From Sphingomonas vulcanisoli (GTDB lineage Bacteria > Pseudomonadota > Alphaproteobacteria > Sphingomonadales > Sphingomonadaceae), in NCBI RefSeq assembly GCF_011761305.1, contig NZ_JAAOZC010000001.1:62001-126000 (forward strand): DNA of 64,000 bases, given 5' to 3'. A program made the position numbers and the translations under genes. The notes beneath the pieces were generated by a model. That model had not been told where the DNA came from, did no database searches, and was given only the letters and a program-made list of their open reading frames with translations. Of this stretch, positions 9,597 to 17,122 are shown one piece after another. Numbering within the stretch: position 1 is the stretch's first letter; every line of letters starts with the position of its first letter.

Positions 9597-9950
9597 GTGT
9601 GCCATGTGCTGATCATTGAAGACGAACCGCTGATCGCTCTCGATCTCGAGGATCTTTTACAAGCCAACGGCGCCCGTTCATTCAGCTTCGCAGACCGACA
9701 GGATAATGCCATCGAGGCATCGAGAAAGACGCATCCCGATTTCATCGTATCGGATGTAACGCTGCTGCAAGGGACCGGACCACTGGCGGTCGAGGCTATT
9801 CGGGGGGAGCTGGGGCCGATCCCCGTAATTTTCGTAACGGCGACACCCGATGCCTGTTCGCCCTGCGCACCGCCCGGGCGGGTGTTTCGCAAGCCGCTTG
9901 ATCGTCGTGCGATCGGAGATGCCTTCCGAAGTATGGCGTTTGCCGCTTAA
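9597..9950 (+). CDS. Single-domain response regulator receiver
   Basis: About 117 residues forming one CheY-like receiver without an output domain. HVLIIEDEPLIALDLEDLL gives the acidic pocket, DFIVSDVTL the phosphorylated Asp, VIFVTATPD the switch Thr region and FRKPLDRR the conserved Lys. The GTG at 9597 has GGAG eight bases upstream; an ATG at 9546 would add 17 residues not typical of the family. It converges on, and overlaps by four bases, the histidine kinase on the other strand, a likely signalling partner. A CSPC pair near residue 92 is unusual for receivers. Confidence 0.85.
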   Translation: MCHVLIIEDEPLIALDLEDLLQANGARSFSFADRQDNAIEASRKTHPDFIVSDVTLLQGTGPLAVEAIRGELGPIPVIFVTATPDACSPCAPPGRVFRKPLDRRAIGDAFRSMAFAA

Positions 9951-11089
9951 GACGCCTGGGTTTTCCGGAGCGGCATAACGAACGTAAACCGCGTTACCTC
10001 CGCGTCTGAAGTAGCGGTCAATGTGCCCCCATGTGCTTTTGCGATTTCCGATGCGATATGAAGGCCCAAGCCGAGGCCGACGTGTTTAGGACGAACGTCT
10101 CCCCGGAAGAACGGCTGAAACAGACGTGCCATGGTCGGGCCATCGATCGGGCTTCCGCCATTGGCCACGACGATGACAAGCGCTTCGTCATGCGTGTATG
10201 CCTGCACCAGGATGGGCCATGCCGGCGCCCCATGTGTGATCGCATTGCCCAGCAGGTTCGAAATGAGCTGGCCGATCCGTACCCGATCGCAGTCGACAGG
10301 CTCTTCGATGGCAAATTCCGACCGTATATCCCGGGTGGGAGCGATCGATCGTAACTCGGCGACGACCTGTTCCAGAACGGGGGTCAGCGGTACATTGGCG
10401 TCCCGTGCCAGAGTGATGCCACCGCCCAGCCGGCCCCGGGCAAAATCCAGCACATTATCGACAAGCTCGGACGCGCGCATCACGCTTCCCTGCATCAGGG
10501 ACAGGATTTGCTGCCCTTTGGCGCTGACCGTCTCTCGCTGGGCCAGCAGCCTCACGCCGCTGCTAATGGAAGCGAGGGGGTTGCGCAGATCATGGCCAAG
10601 GATCGCGATGAATTGCTCACGTAGCTCGGAATTTTCTCGCTCGGCGGCGGCGGCACGCTCCATCGCCGCTTTGCTATCCACCAGCGCGCGCTCATATTGG
10701 CGGCGTTCGGCGGCCAAAAAGATCGCGAACCGTGTCGACAGCAGGTTGCCTGCATCGTCCCGTCGCTCGGCTGCGTTTACCAGACATTGCATTTTAGGGC
10801 CGCTGAGGGTGACGAAGTCCATCGCCACTTCATCGACGAAACCCTGCATCCGCAGGAGCGGCGACAGATTGGTTTCGAAGAAAATACGGGTCGCGACGCT
10901 CAGCAGTTCGTGCAGTTTTCTGCCGACAACGGCATCCTGACCGAAGCCGCTCCATGTGGCGAACCGTGCATTGGCGCGCGCGACACGCCCGTCCGGCAGC
11001 ACCGAAAGATAGCCGCACGGCGCATTGTTGAAGAGATCCTCGAACTCCTCCCCCGGATCATCCCCACCACGCTCGGACGTTTCAGACAA
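9947..11089 (-). CDS. PAS-domain sensor histidine kinase coupled to an RsbQ-like hydrolase
   Basis: A 380-residue soluble kinase without transmembrane helices. An N-terminal PAS domain (about 15-135, FEDLFNNAPCGYLSVLPDGRV) is followed by a coiled linker (ERRQYERALVDSKAAMERAAAAERENSEL), a HisKA box with the phosphorylated His in ILGHDLRNPLASI, and an ATPase domain with LISNLLGNAITHG and GLGLGLHIASEIAKAHGG. It begins at TTG, eight bases inside the upstream hydrolase gene, so the two are translationally coupled. The receiver converging at 9597-9950 may be its target. Confidence 0.88.
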   Translation of the reverse strand: MSETSERGGDDPGEEFEDLFNNAPCGYLSVLPDGRVARANARFATWSGFGQDAVVGRKLHELLSVATRIFFETNLSPLLRMQGFVDEVAMDFVTLSGPKMQCLVNAAERRDDAGNLLSTRFAIFLAAERRQYERALVDSKAAMERAAAAERENSELREQFIAILGHDLRNPLASISSGVRLLAQRETVSAKGQQILSLMQGSVMRASELVDNVLDFARGRLGGGITLARDANVPLTPVLEQVVAELRSIAPTRDIRSEFAIEEPVDCDRVRIGQLISNLLGNAITHGAPAWPILVQAYTHDEALVIVVANGGSPIDGPTMARLFQPFFRGDVRPKHVGLGLGLHIASEIAKAHGGTLTATSDAEVTRFTFVMPLRKTQAS

Positions 11090-11870
11090 AGGCGCGGATC
11101 GCGGCGATGACGTCTTTTGGTGCGCTCAAATTCGGGCAATGCCCCGTGGCATCGAGGATAATGAGCTCGCTGCCCGGAATATTGTTCCGGACATATTCGC
11201 CCACCGTCTCGGGCGCGATCGCGTCATCGCGACACTGGAGAATCAAGGTACGCGCCGTGACGCGGGCCAAGTCGGCGCGATTGTCGGAGGTGAAGGTAAC
11301 GCGCGCAAAATCCTTGGCGATCACAGGATCGGTGCGACAAAAACTGTTGATCAGTTCCCCTCCCAGTTCCGGGCGGTCGGGATTGCCCATGATAATCGGC
11401 GCCATCATCGCCGACCAACCGAGATGATTGTCGGAGAGCGCTTCAAGCAGTTCATCGATGTCCGAAGCGTCAAAGCCGCCGATATACGCGCCATCGTTGA
11501 TATAGCGCGGCGACGGCCCCACGAGGATCAGATCGGAGAACATCGATGGATCGGACAGGGATGCCAGCACGCCGATCATCGCGCTCACCGAGTGTCCCAC
11601 GAAGACGGCGTCGCGCAACCCGAGTTCGCGCCCTATCGCGATCAGATCATCGGCGTATCCCTGCAGGCGCCCGTACTTGTCTGGATCGTAAGCCGACAGA
11701 TCGGAACTACCGGCACCGACGTGATCAAACATTATCGTTTTGAAAGCGTCCTCGAAAGCCGGTGCTACGAGCCGCCACATATTCTGATCGCAGCCGAAGC
11801 CATGCGCGAACACCATCGCCCGGGCCCCAGCGCCCGCAACCTTGACGTTATTTCGCTCTAAAACTGACAA
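11082..11870 (-). CDS. RsbQ/KAI2-like alpha/beta hydrolase
   Basis: A 262-residue hydrolase beginning at a TTG preceded by GAGGA. VFAHGFGCDQNMWR and DHVGAGSSD are the oxyanion-hole region and signature of the RsbQ/D14/KAI2 group; the nucleophile lies in VGHSVSAMIG, the acid in QCRDDAIAP and the histidine in TGHCPNLSAP. In Bacillus, RsbQ is needed to activate the PAS phosphatase RsbP, apparently by handling a small hydrophobic ligand. Here it sits directly in front of, and overlaps, a PAS histidine kinase, suggesting an equivalent ligand-processing role. Confidence 0.88.
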   Translation of the reverse strand: MSVLERNNVKVAGAGARAMVFAHGFGCDQNMWRLVAPAFEDAFKTIMFDHVGAGSSDLSAYDPDKYGRLQGYADDLIAIGRELGLRDAVFVGHSVSAMIGVLASLSDPSMFSDLILVGPSPRYINDGAYIGGFDASDIDELLEALSDNHLGWSAMMAPIIMGNPDRPELGGELINSFCRTDPVIAKDFARVTFTSDNRADLARVTARTLILQCRDDAIAPETVGEYVRNNIPGSELIILDATGHCPNLSAPKDVIAAIRAFV

Positions 11871-12026
11871 GAAAATTCCTCAAAGGCGGCAAGCCAAGCT
11901 ATTCAGATGATTAGGCTACTTGCTGGCTTTCTGCCATCACCGATGTCGAAACCCAACTCAATGGCGGTTTTTGATGTATCGCAAGCACCGTCGCCGGCAG
12001 CGGTCGCGCCTTTGCCTCGTCGATGG

Positions 12027-13226
12027 TTAGACGATATCAAGCTGCGATGGCGCAATGCCCGGGAAGATCGCCTGCATCTTATCCGTACCAAGCCCGTAGC
12101 GGCGCGCCACGATCTCGCCGATCAGACTGCGGTAATCGGTCAGCACGGGCAGATCGCGGCCCTGGTTGAGCGTTGCTTGGCTGAGCGTCACCTGCGGTCC
12201 GGCGATGCGGCCGCCGCGGACGCTCCCGCCCATCACCCAATAGACGCTGCCGTGGCCGTGATCCGTGCCCTTGTCGCCATTCTCGTGGAAGGTGCGGCCA
12301 AATTCTGAGACCACCACCACCGTGGTCTTGGTCCAATCCTCCGGCCCGATCTCGTCGACGAAACCCGCGAGGCCGCGCCCCAGCTCGCCCAGCCGCCCGG
12401 CGAGATAGCCGGTCGCGCCGCCCTGATTGACGTGCGTATCCCAGCCGCCGACATCGACGAAGGCGAGGTTGAACTGATCGCGCATCAGCCGCCCGATCCG
12501 CCGTGCCGAAAGCTCGAACCCCTTGGCGCTGACCGCGCCGCGATTGGCCGCGACCATCTCCTGCGCCAGCGCCTGCGTGACCGTATCGCGGACCTCGAAC
12601 CCTTCATGCACCGATGGCCCGAGCGCATTGCCCTTATACATGCTCTCGATCAGCTGCGCCTGCCTGGGATCGATCGCGGGCTTGCCGATGTTGTTGAGCG
12701 TGATGTTGGGGATGATCGGGCCGCCGCGAAAGCAGAGCGGCAGCTGATCGGTGAAGCTAATCGGCTTGTCCTGCCCCAGTGCGACGGCGGTGCGCGCGAG
12801 AAAGCCCGATTGATAATCGCGGTGGCCGCCGATCGGCTGACCGAGCTCGATCGTATCCTGCGTCTCGAAATGGCTGCGCGTCATATCGTCGGTGCCGGCG
12901 AAGGGCACGAAGGCGATCTCCTGCTTCTGCCACAGCGGATAGATGCTGTCCTTGAGCGCGGGGTGCAGGCTCCAGTCGGCGTCGAGCGGCAGCGGCGCGG
13001 TGGGATCGGCGGGATCGGGCTTCTTGAGGCCGATCGTCGGGCGCGATTGGGCATAAAAATCGCTGCCGGTGGGCGCGACGACGTTGGCCGCGTCATAGGC
13101 GCCGCGCAGGAAGACGACGAGCAGCCTCGTGTCGCTGGCGGCGGGGGTTGCGAAAGCGCGTCCGGCGATGAGCGCGGGCGCCATCAAGGCGGCGTTGCGG
13201 AAGAGGGTGCGGCGATCGATCGACAT
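12027..13226 (-). CDS. DUF1501 family exported protein
   Basis: A 399-residue protein of the sulfatase-like DUF1501 family. The N-terminus DRRTLFRNAALMAPALIAGRAFA looks like a twin-arginine signal, so it is probably folded before export to the periplasm. LLVVFLRGAYDAANVV, SLHPALKDSIYPLW, FVDVGGWDTHVNQGG and VVVVSEFGRTFHENGDKGTDHGHG contain the Asp/His residues that in the related alkaline-phosphatase-like fold bind metals. It follows the DUF1800 gene by 12 bases, the usual partner order. The reaction is unknown. Confidence 0.9.
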   Translation of the reverse strand: MSIDRRTLFRNAALMAPALIAGRAFATPAASDTRLLVVFLRGAYDAANVVAPTGSDFYAQSRPTIGLKKPDPADPTAPLPLDADWSLHPALKDSIYPLWQKQEIAFVPFAGTDDMTRSHFETQDTIELGQPIGGHRDYQSGFLARTAVALGQDKPISFTDQLPLCFRGGPIIPNITLNNIGKPAIDPRQAQLIESMYKGNALGPSVHEGFEVRDTVTQALAQEMVAANRGAVSAKGFELSARRIGRLMRDQFNLAFVDVGGWDTHVNQGGATGYLAGRLGELGRGLAGFVDEIGPEDWTKTTVVVVSEFGRTFHENGDKGTDHGHGSVYWVMGGSVRGGRIAGPQVTLSQATLNQGRDLPVLTDYRSLIGEIVARRYGLGTDKMQAIFPGIAPSQLDIV

Positions 13227-13238
13227 GTATCGGCCTTT

Positions 13239-14750
13239 CTACCGGAGCATGAACTCGGGCGCGGAGAGGAAGAGGGCGTTCCATTGCGGCGGATTGGGCG
13301 CCTGGCTCAGCACGGTCTGCGTGGGCGGCGCGAGGCGGCTCTGGAAGTAAGTGGTGAAGGCGGCGTTCTGGAGCGTGACGGCGGTCGGCGCGAGCGGCTG
13401 AGGCGCGCCACGCGGCGTGAACAGGCCGCGTGCACCGCCGCCGATCTGGCGGGCGATCTCGAACCGCACGCTCATCTGTCCCGGGCCGGTCCAGGCCGCA
13501 GAGGTCATCGGATAGCCGTCGGGGGTTTCGTGCGCGTAGAGCCCTTCGCCCATGCGATCGATCCAGCCGAGCGCGGGCTCCGGATTGGCGATCACGCGAT
13601 CGCCATAGGCGAGGCGCAGCGATGATACGACGTAATGGATGGGATCCTTGAACGTCTTGCCGAGCGACGCCTTGAACTCCGGCGATTTCGCCATTGTGCG
13701 GATCACCGCCGCCGTGTCACCATCGCTATGCTGGAAAGTCGCGGCCATGCGCTGGACGAGCGCGGGCGGGGGATTGTCGCCCATGAAGAAGGTGGCGATC
13801 TCGTTCGAGATATGCGCGGCGGTGGCGGGCGATCTGGCGATCAGATCGAGCGCCTCCTCGACCTCGCCGAAGCCGGAGCCTTTGATCTCATGGCCGAGAA
13901 AAGTCTTGGTGCCGAAATCATGGCGCTGCGGGTTGAATTCGAACAGCCCGGCGCGGACGAGGAGGGGCTGCCATTCGGGCTTCAGCCGGGGGTTGTCGGG
14001 CTTCTGATCGACGCCGACGCCGGTGAGGATGCGCGCAAGCTCCTGCACGTCTTTCTGGGTGTAGCCGGAGCCGACGCCCATCGAATGCAGCTCCATGATC
14101 TCACGGGCGTAATTCTCATTGATGTGATTGGCGGCGTTCTGATCATTATCCAGGTAGCGCAGCATCGCGGGATGGCGGAGCGTCGCTTCCAGCAGATCGC
14201 GGAACTTGCCGAGCGCGTGCGGGCGGATCGCCTGATCCTCATAATCGCCGATCATCGCACGGACATCGCGCTTCTGCGCCTGGACGTTGAAATGGTTGAA
14301 CCAGAACCAGGTCATCTGCTCGCGCAGCTGCGCCGGGGAATAAAGGTCGCGGAGCAGCGAGCGCGCCTGCGCCTCGCGCATCAGATCGCGCATCGCCTGC
14401 TGATAGGCTTGCTGCGCCGCCTTCTTCTGATCGGGATCGGGAATCGCCGCCTTGGCCTTGTTGTCGGCATCCATCTCGACGACCAGATTGGCCATCGGTT
14501 CGCGCGTTATCCGCATGGCATCGATCTGCTGCTGAGCCTCCGCAGGCAGCGCCACATCGGCAGGCATCCGCAATTGCGCTTCCAGCCAGCGCTGGCCGCT
14601 CTGCCCGTCCAGTGCGGCGAGCGTCGCATCGTTCAACCCCCAGCTCATCCGATCGGCGAGCGCGAGATCGGCGCGATCACCTCCGGGCGACGCGGCCGAT
14701 GCCGCCTGCGCCAGGAGCACGCCCGCAATCGTCGCAATGGTCCGTTGCAT
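13239..14750 (-). CDS. DUF1800 family exported protein
   Basis: A 503-residue protein with a Sec-type signal peptide (MQRTIATIAGVLLAQAASA). Family blocks are visible: LADRMSWGLNDATLAAL, LREQMTWFWFNHFNVQ, NENYAREIMELHSMGVGSGYTQKDVQELARILTG and a C-terminal Trp/Gly-rich part (SAAWTGPGQM). DUF1800 proteins nearly always pair with DUF1501 proteins, as here, and the pair is presumed to act together in the periplasm. ATG 14750 puts the signal peptide at the N-terminus; an upstream in-frame start would bury it. Confidence 0.9.
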   Translation of the reverse strand: MQRTIATIAGVLLAQAASAASPGGDRADLALADRMSWGLNDATLAALDGQSGQRWLEAQLRMPADVALPAEAQQQIDAMRITREPMANLVVEMDADNKAKAAIPDPDQKKAAQQAYQQAMRDLMREAQARSLLRDLYSPAQLREQMTWFWFNHFNVQAQKRDVRAMIGDYEDQAIRPHALGKFRDLLEATLRHPAMLRYLDNDQNAANHINENYAREIMELHSMGVGSGYTQKDVQELARILTGVGVDQKPDNPRLKPEWQPLLVRAGLFEFNPQRHDFGTKTFLGHEIKGSGFGEVEEALDLIARSPATAAHISNEIATFFMGDNPPPALVQRMAATFQHSDGDTAAVIRTMAKSPEFKASLGKTFKDPIHYVVSSLRLAYGDRVIANPEPALGWIDRMGEGLYAHETPDGYPMTSAAWTGPGQMSVRFEIARQIGGGARGLFTPRGAPQPLAPTAVTLQNAAFTTYFQSRLAPPTQTVLSQAPNPPQWNALFLSAPEFMLR

Positions 14751-15003
14751 GATAGGCCTCACATAGGCTGAACACGTTGGCCTTGGGCTTTCGCCTGTGA
14801 ACAAAGCGAAAATGGAAGATGCAGCGCGGGTTCAGCTATCGCCCGGCCGGCTGAATAATTGTGCGGCGCAGCGACTAAGCGTTTGACAGGGCCGGGCGGA
14901 CGCGCGAGCAATGGAGCGACGGCCATGAGAGACGTGGACCATCACAGCCCGGGCAACGAACCGGACCGCAGGAGCGAAATAACACTCTAAGGGGGTATTT
15001 CGC
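14751..15003. promoter_or_regulatory. Divergent promoter region between DUF1800 and the amine oxidase gene
   Basis: 253 bp between two divergently transcribed exported-protein genes. A TTGACA box at 14883-14888 reads toward the amine oxidase, but no good -10 element follows at normal spacing. AAGGGGG about ten bases before the GTG at 15004 is the likely ribosome binding site. No other structure is evident. Confidence 0.35.
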
Positions 15004-16602
15004 GTGACTGAAGATTTGAGCGGCGCGATCAGCCGGCGCAGCCTGTTTGCGATGATCGGCAAAACCGCCGGCATTGCGGTGATGTACGAGGCTATGGCCT
15101 CGATGGCCTATGCGGCCGAATCCACGTTCAAGGGGCCGATCAAGCTGGCGGGCGCGCCCATGGGCGCATCGGTGCTGATCCTGGGATCGGGCTGGGCGGG
15201 GATGGTCTCGGCCTATGAGCTGCGCAAGGCGGGCTATAAGGTCCAGATCCTGGAATATAACAATCGCGCGGGCGGGCGGAACTGGTCGCTGTACGGCGGC
15301 GATACCTATACCGAGCTCGGCGGCTTCACCCAGCATGTCGGCTTCGACAAGGGACTGTATCTCAACCCCGGCCCGTGGCGCATCCCGCACCACCATCGCG
15401 GCGTGCTGCATTATGCGCAGCTTCTCGGCGTCCAGCTCGAGCCGTTCATCCAGCTCAACTACAATGCCTATGTCCATTCGACGGCGGCGTTCGGCGGCAA
15501 GCCGAAGCGCTATCGCGAGGTCGAGGCGGATTTCGACGGCTATATCGCCGAACTGCTCTCCAAATCGATGCGGCAGGGCGCGCTCGATCAGGCGGTGACC
15601 AAGGAGGATCGCGAGATATTGCTGGCCGCGCTCAAGAACTGGGGCGCGCTCGACAACAATTATGCCTACACGAAGAGCGAGAAGCAGAGCGATCGGCGCG
15701 GGTTCCTCCATCCGCCCGGCGGCGGCATGGACGCTATGCCGATCCCGAGCGATCCGCTGAGCCTGGACGATATGATCCAGTCGCGGATGTGGAGCGCGAT
15801 CGGTGCGTCCAAATCGTATGACGTGCAGCAGACGATGTTCCAGCCGGTCGGTGGCATGGGCATGCTCGGCAAGGCGTTCGGCAAGGAATTGGCGGACGTC
15901 ATCCGCTTCAATTCCAAGGTCATCGATATTAAGCAGGATGCGAGCGGCGTCACCGCGACCTACGTCGATACAGTGAAGGGCGGCGCGCCGCAGACCGCGC
16001 ATGGTGATTACTGCATCTGTACGATTCCGGCCTCGGTCCTTAGCCAGATCCCGATCAACGTCGGCGCGCCGATGCAGGCGGCGATCAACAACCTGCCGTA
16101 TTCCGCCTCGACCAAGGTCGGCCTGCAGATGAAGCGGCGTTTCTGGGAGGAGGATGAAGCGATCTACGGCGGCATCACCTACACCGATCAGCCCAATCGG
16201 ATGATCGGCTATCCCAGCAGCGATTTCTTCAAAAAGGGCAAGGGCGTGCTGCTCGCCGCCTATACCTTCGGATCGGGTGCGGTCGAATATACCGCGATGA
16301 GCCCCGCCGAGCGCGTGCAGAAGACACTGGATTATACCGCCAACATCCACCCCCAAGCGCGGACCGAGTTCGACACGGGTGTCGGCGTCGGCTGGCATCG
16401 CGTGCCCTTCACGCTGGGCTGCGCGGGCAGCTGGACCGAGGCGACGCGCGCCGCGCATTACAAGGACATCTGCGCGATCGATGGCCGGATCATGCTGGCG
16501 GGCGAGCATGTCTCGATGATCCCCGCCTGGCAGGAGGGCGCGGTGCTCTCCGCGCTCGATGCCGTCCAGCGGCTCCATTCTCACATCGTTCAGGGGGCCT
16601 GA
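15004..16602 (+). CDS. Tat-exported flavin monoamine oxidase/dehydrogenase
   Basis: A 532-residue FAD enzyme of the amine oxidase (MAO/NicA2-like) family. The twin-arginine signal SRRSLFAMIGKTAG points to periplasmic action. The FAD site reads VLILGSGWAGMVSAYELRKAGY followed by ILEYNNRAGGRNWS; the C-terminal FAD block is IMLAGEHVSMIPAWQEGAVLSALDAV. It starts at GTG and is four bases from a c-type cytochrome gene. That pairing suggests it passes electrons to a cytochrome rather than to oxygen, as shown for NicA2 with CycN. The amine substrate is unknown. Confidence 0.9.
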   Translation: MTEDLSGAISRRSLFAMIGKTAGIAVMYEAMASMAYAAESTFKGPIKLAGAPMGASVLILGSGWAGMVSAYELRKAGYKVQILEYNNRAGGRNWSLYGGDTYTELGGFTQHVGFDKGLYLNPGPWRIPHHHRGVLHYAQLLGVQLEPFIQLNYNAYVHSTAAFGGKPKRYREVEADFDGYIAELLSKSMRQGALDQAVTKEDREILLAALKNWGALDNNYAYTKSEKQSDRRGFLHPPGGGMDAMPIPSDPLSLDDMIQSRMWSAIGASKSYDVQQTMFQPVGGMGMLGKAFGKELADVIRFNSKVIDIKQDASGVTATYVDTVKGGAPQTAHGDYCICTIPASVLSQIPINVGAPMQAAINNLPYSASTKVGLQMKRRFWEEDEAIYGGITYTDQPNRMIGYPSSDFFKKGKGVLLAAYTFGSGAVEYTAMSPAERVQKTLDYTANIHPQARTEFDTGVGVGWHRVPFTLGCAGSWTEATRAAHYKDICAIDGRIMLAGEHVSMIPAWQEGAVLSALDAVQRLHSHIVQGA

Positions 16603-16606
16603 TCCG

Positions 16607-17014
16607 ATGCGTAAACTTTCCTTTTTGATCGCTGGCGCCGCAGTGGCCGCGCTTTCGGGCACCGCCTTCGCCCAATTCGCTTCTGGCTATAGCTGGAAGA
16701 CCGGGCCCGAGATCTACACCCACGTCTGCCAGGGCTGCCATATGCCGGACGGCAAGGGCGCGACCGGGGCGGGCATGTATCCGGCGCTGGCCGGCAACCG
16801 AAAGCTGGCATCGCCGCTCTATCCGGTGCTGGTGATGCTCAAGGGCCAGAAGGCGATGCCGAGTTTTTCGGACCTGACTGATGATCAGATTGCGGCGGTG
16901 GCCAATTACGTCCGGGGCAATTTCGGCAACAGCTTCCCGGGCACGGTGACGGCGGAGCAGGTTAAGGCGCTGCGCGCGCAGGCCGTGCAACAGCAGATGC
17001 GCGCGCCGGGGTGA
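16607..17014 (+). CDS. Periplasmic class I c-type cytochrome
   Basis: A 135-residue protein with a Sec signal peptide (MRKLSFLIAGAAVAALSGTAFA) and one heme site, CQGCH, near residue 43; KAMPSFSDLTDDQIAAVANYVR supplies the distal Met and the final helix of a class I fold. It begins four bases after the amine oxidase stop and is almost certainly co-transcribed. Likely role: electron acceptor of the amine oxidase, handing electrons to the respiratory chain. A bidirectional terminator-like palindrome follows. Confidence 0.92.
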   Translation: MRKLSFLIAGAAVAALSGTAFAQFASGYSWKTGPEIYTHVCQGCHMPDGKGATGAGMYPALAGNRKLASPLYPVLVMLKGQKAMPSFSDLTDDQIAAVANYVRGNFGNSFPGTVTAEQVKALRAQAVQQQMRAPG

Positions 17015-17022
17015 TCCAAAAC

Positions 17023-17109
17023 ACCGTTCGCCCTGAGCCTGTCGAAGGGCCGTTCTTCTTTCCACGTTGAAAAGAAGGACGGTGCTTCGACAAGCTCAGC
17101 ACGAACGGT
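17023..17109. repeat. REP-like palindrome acting as terminator between convergent genes
   Basis: ACCGTTCG at 17023-17030 pairs with CGAACGGT at 17102-17109, and inner arms CTTCTTT/AAAGAAG close a small central loop. The segment CCTGAGCCTGTCGAAGG with its inverse CTTCGACAAGCTCAG is the sequence of an abundant alphaproteobacterial REP. A T-run follows on the + side, so it probably terminates the amine oxidase-cytochrome transcript and perhaps the TonB receptor transcript. Confidence 0.8.
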
Positions 17110-17122
17110 TTTTAGCGGGTAC

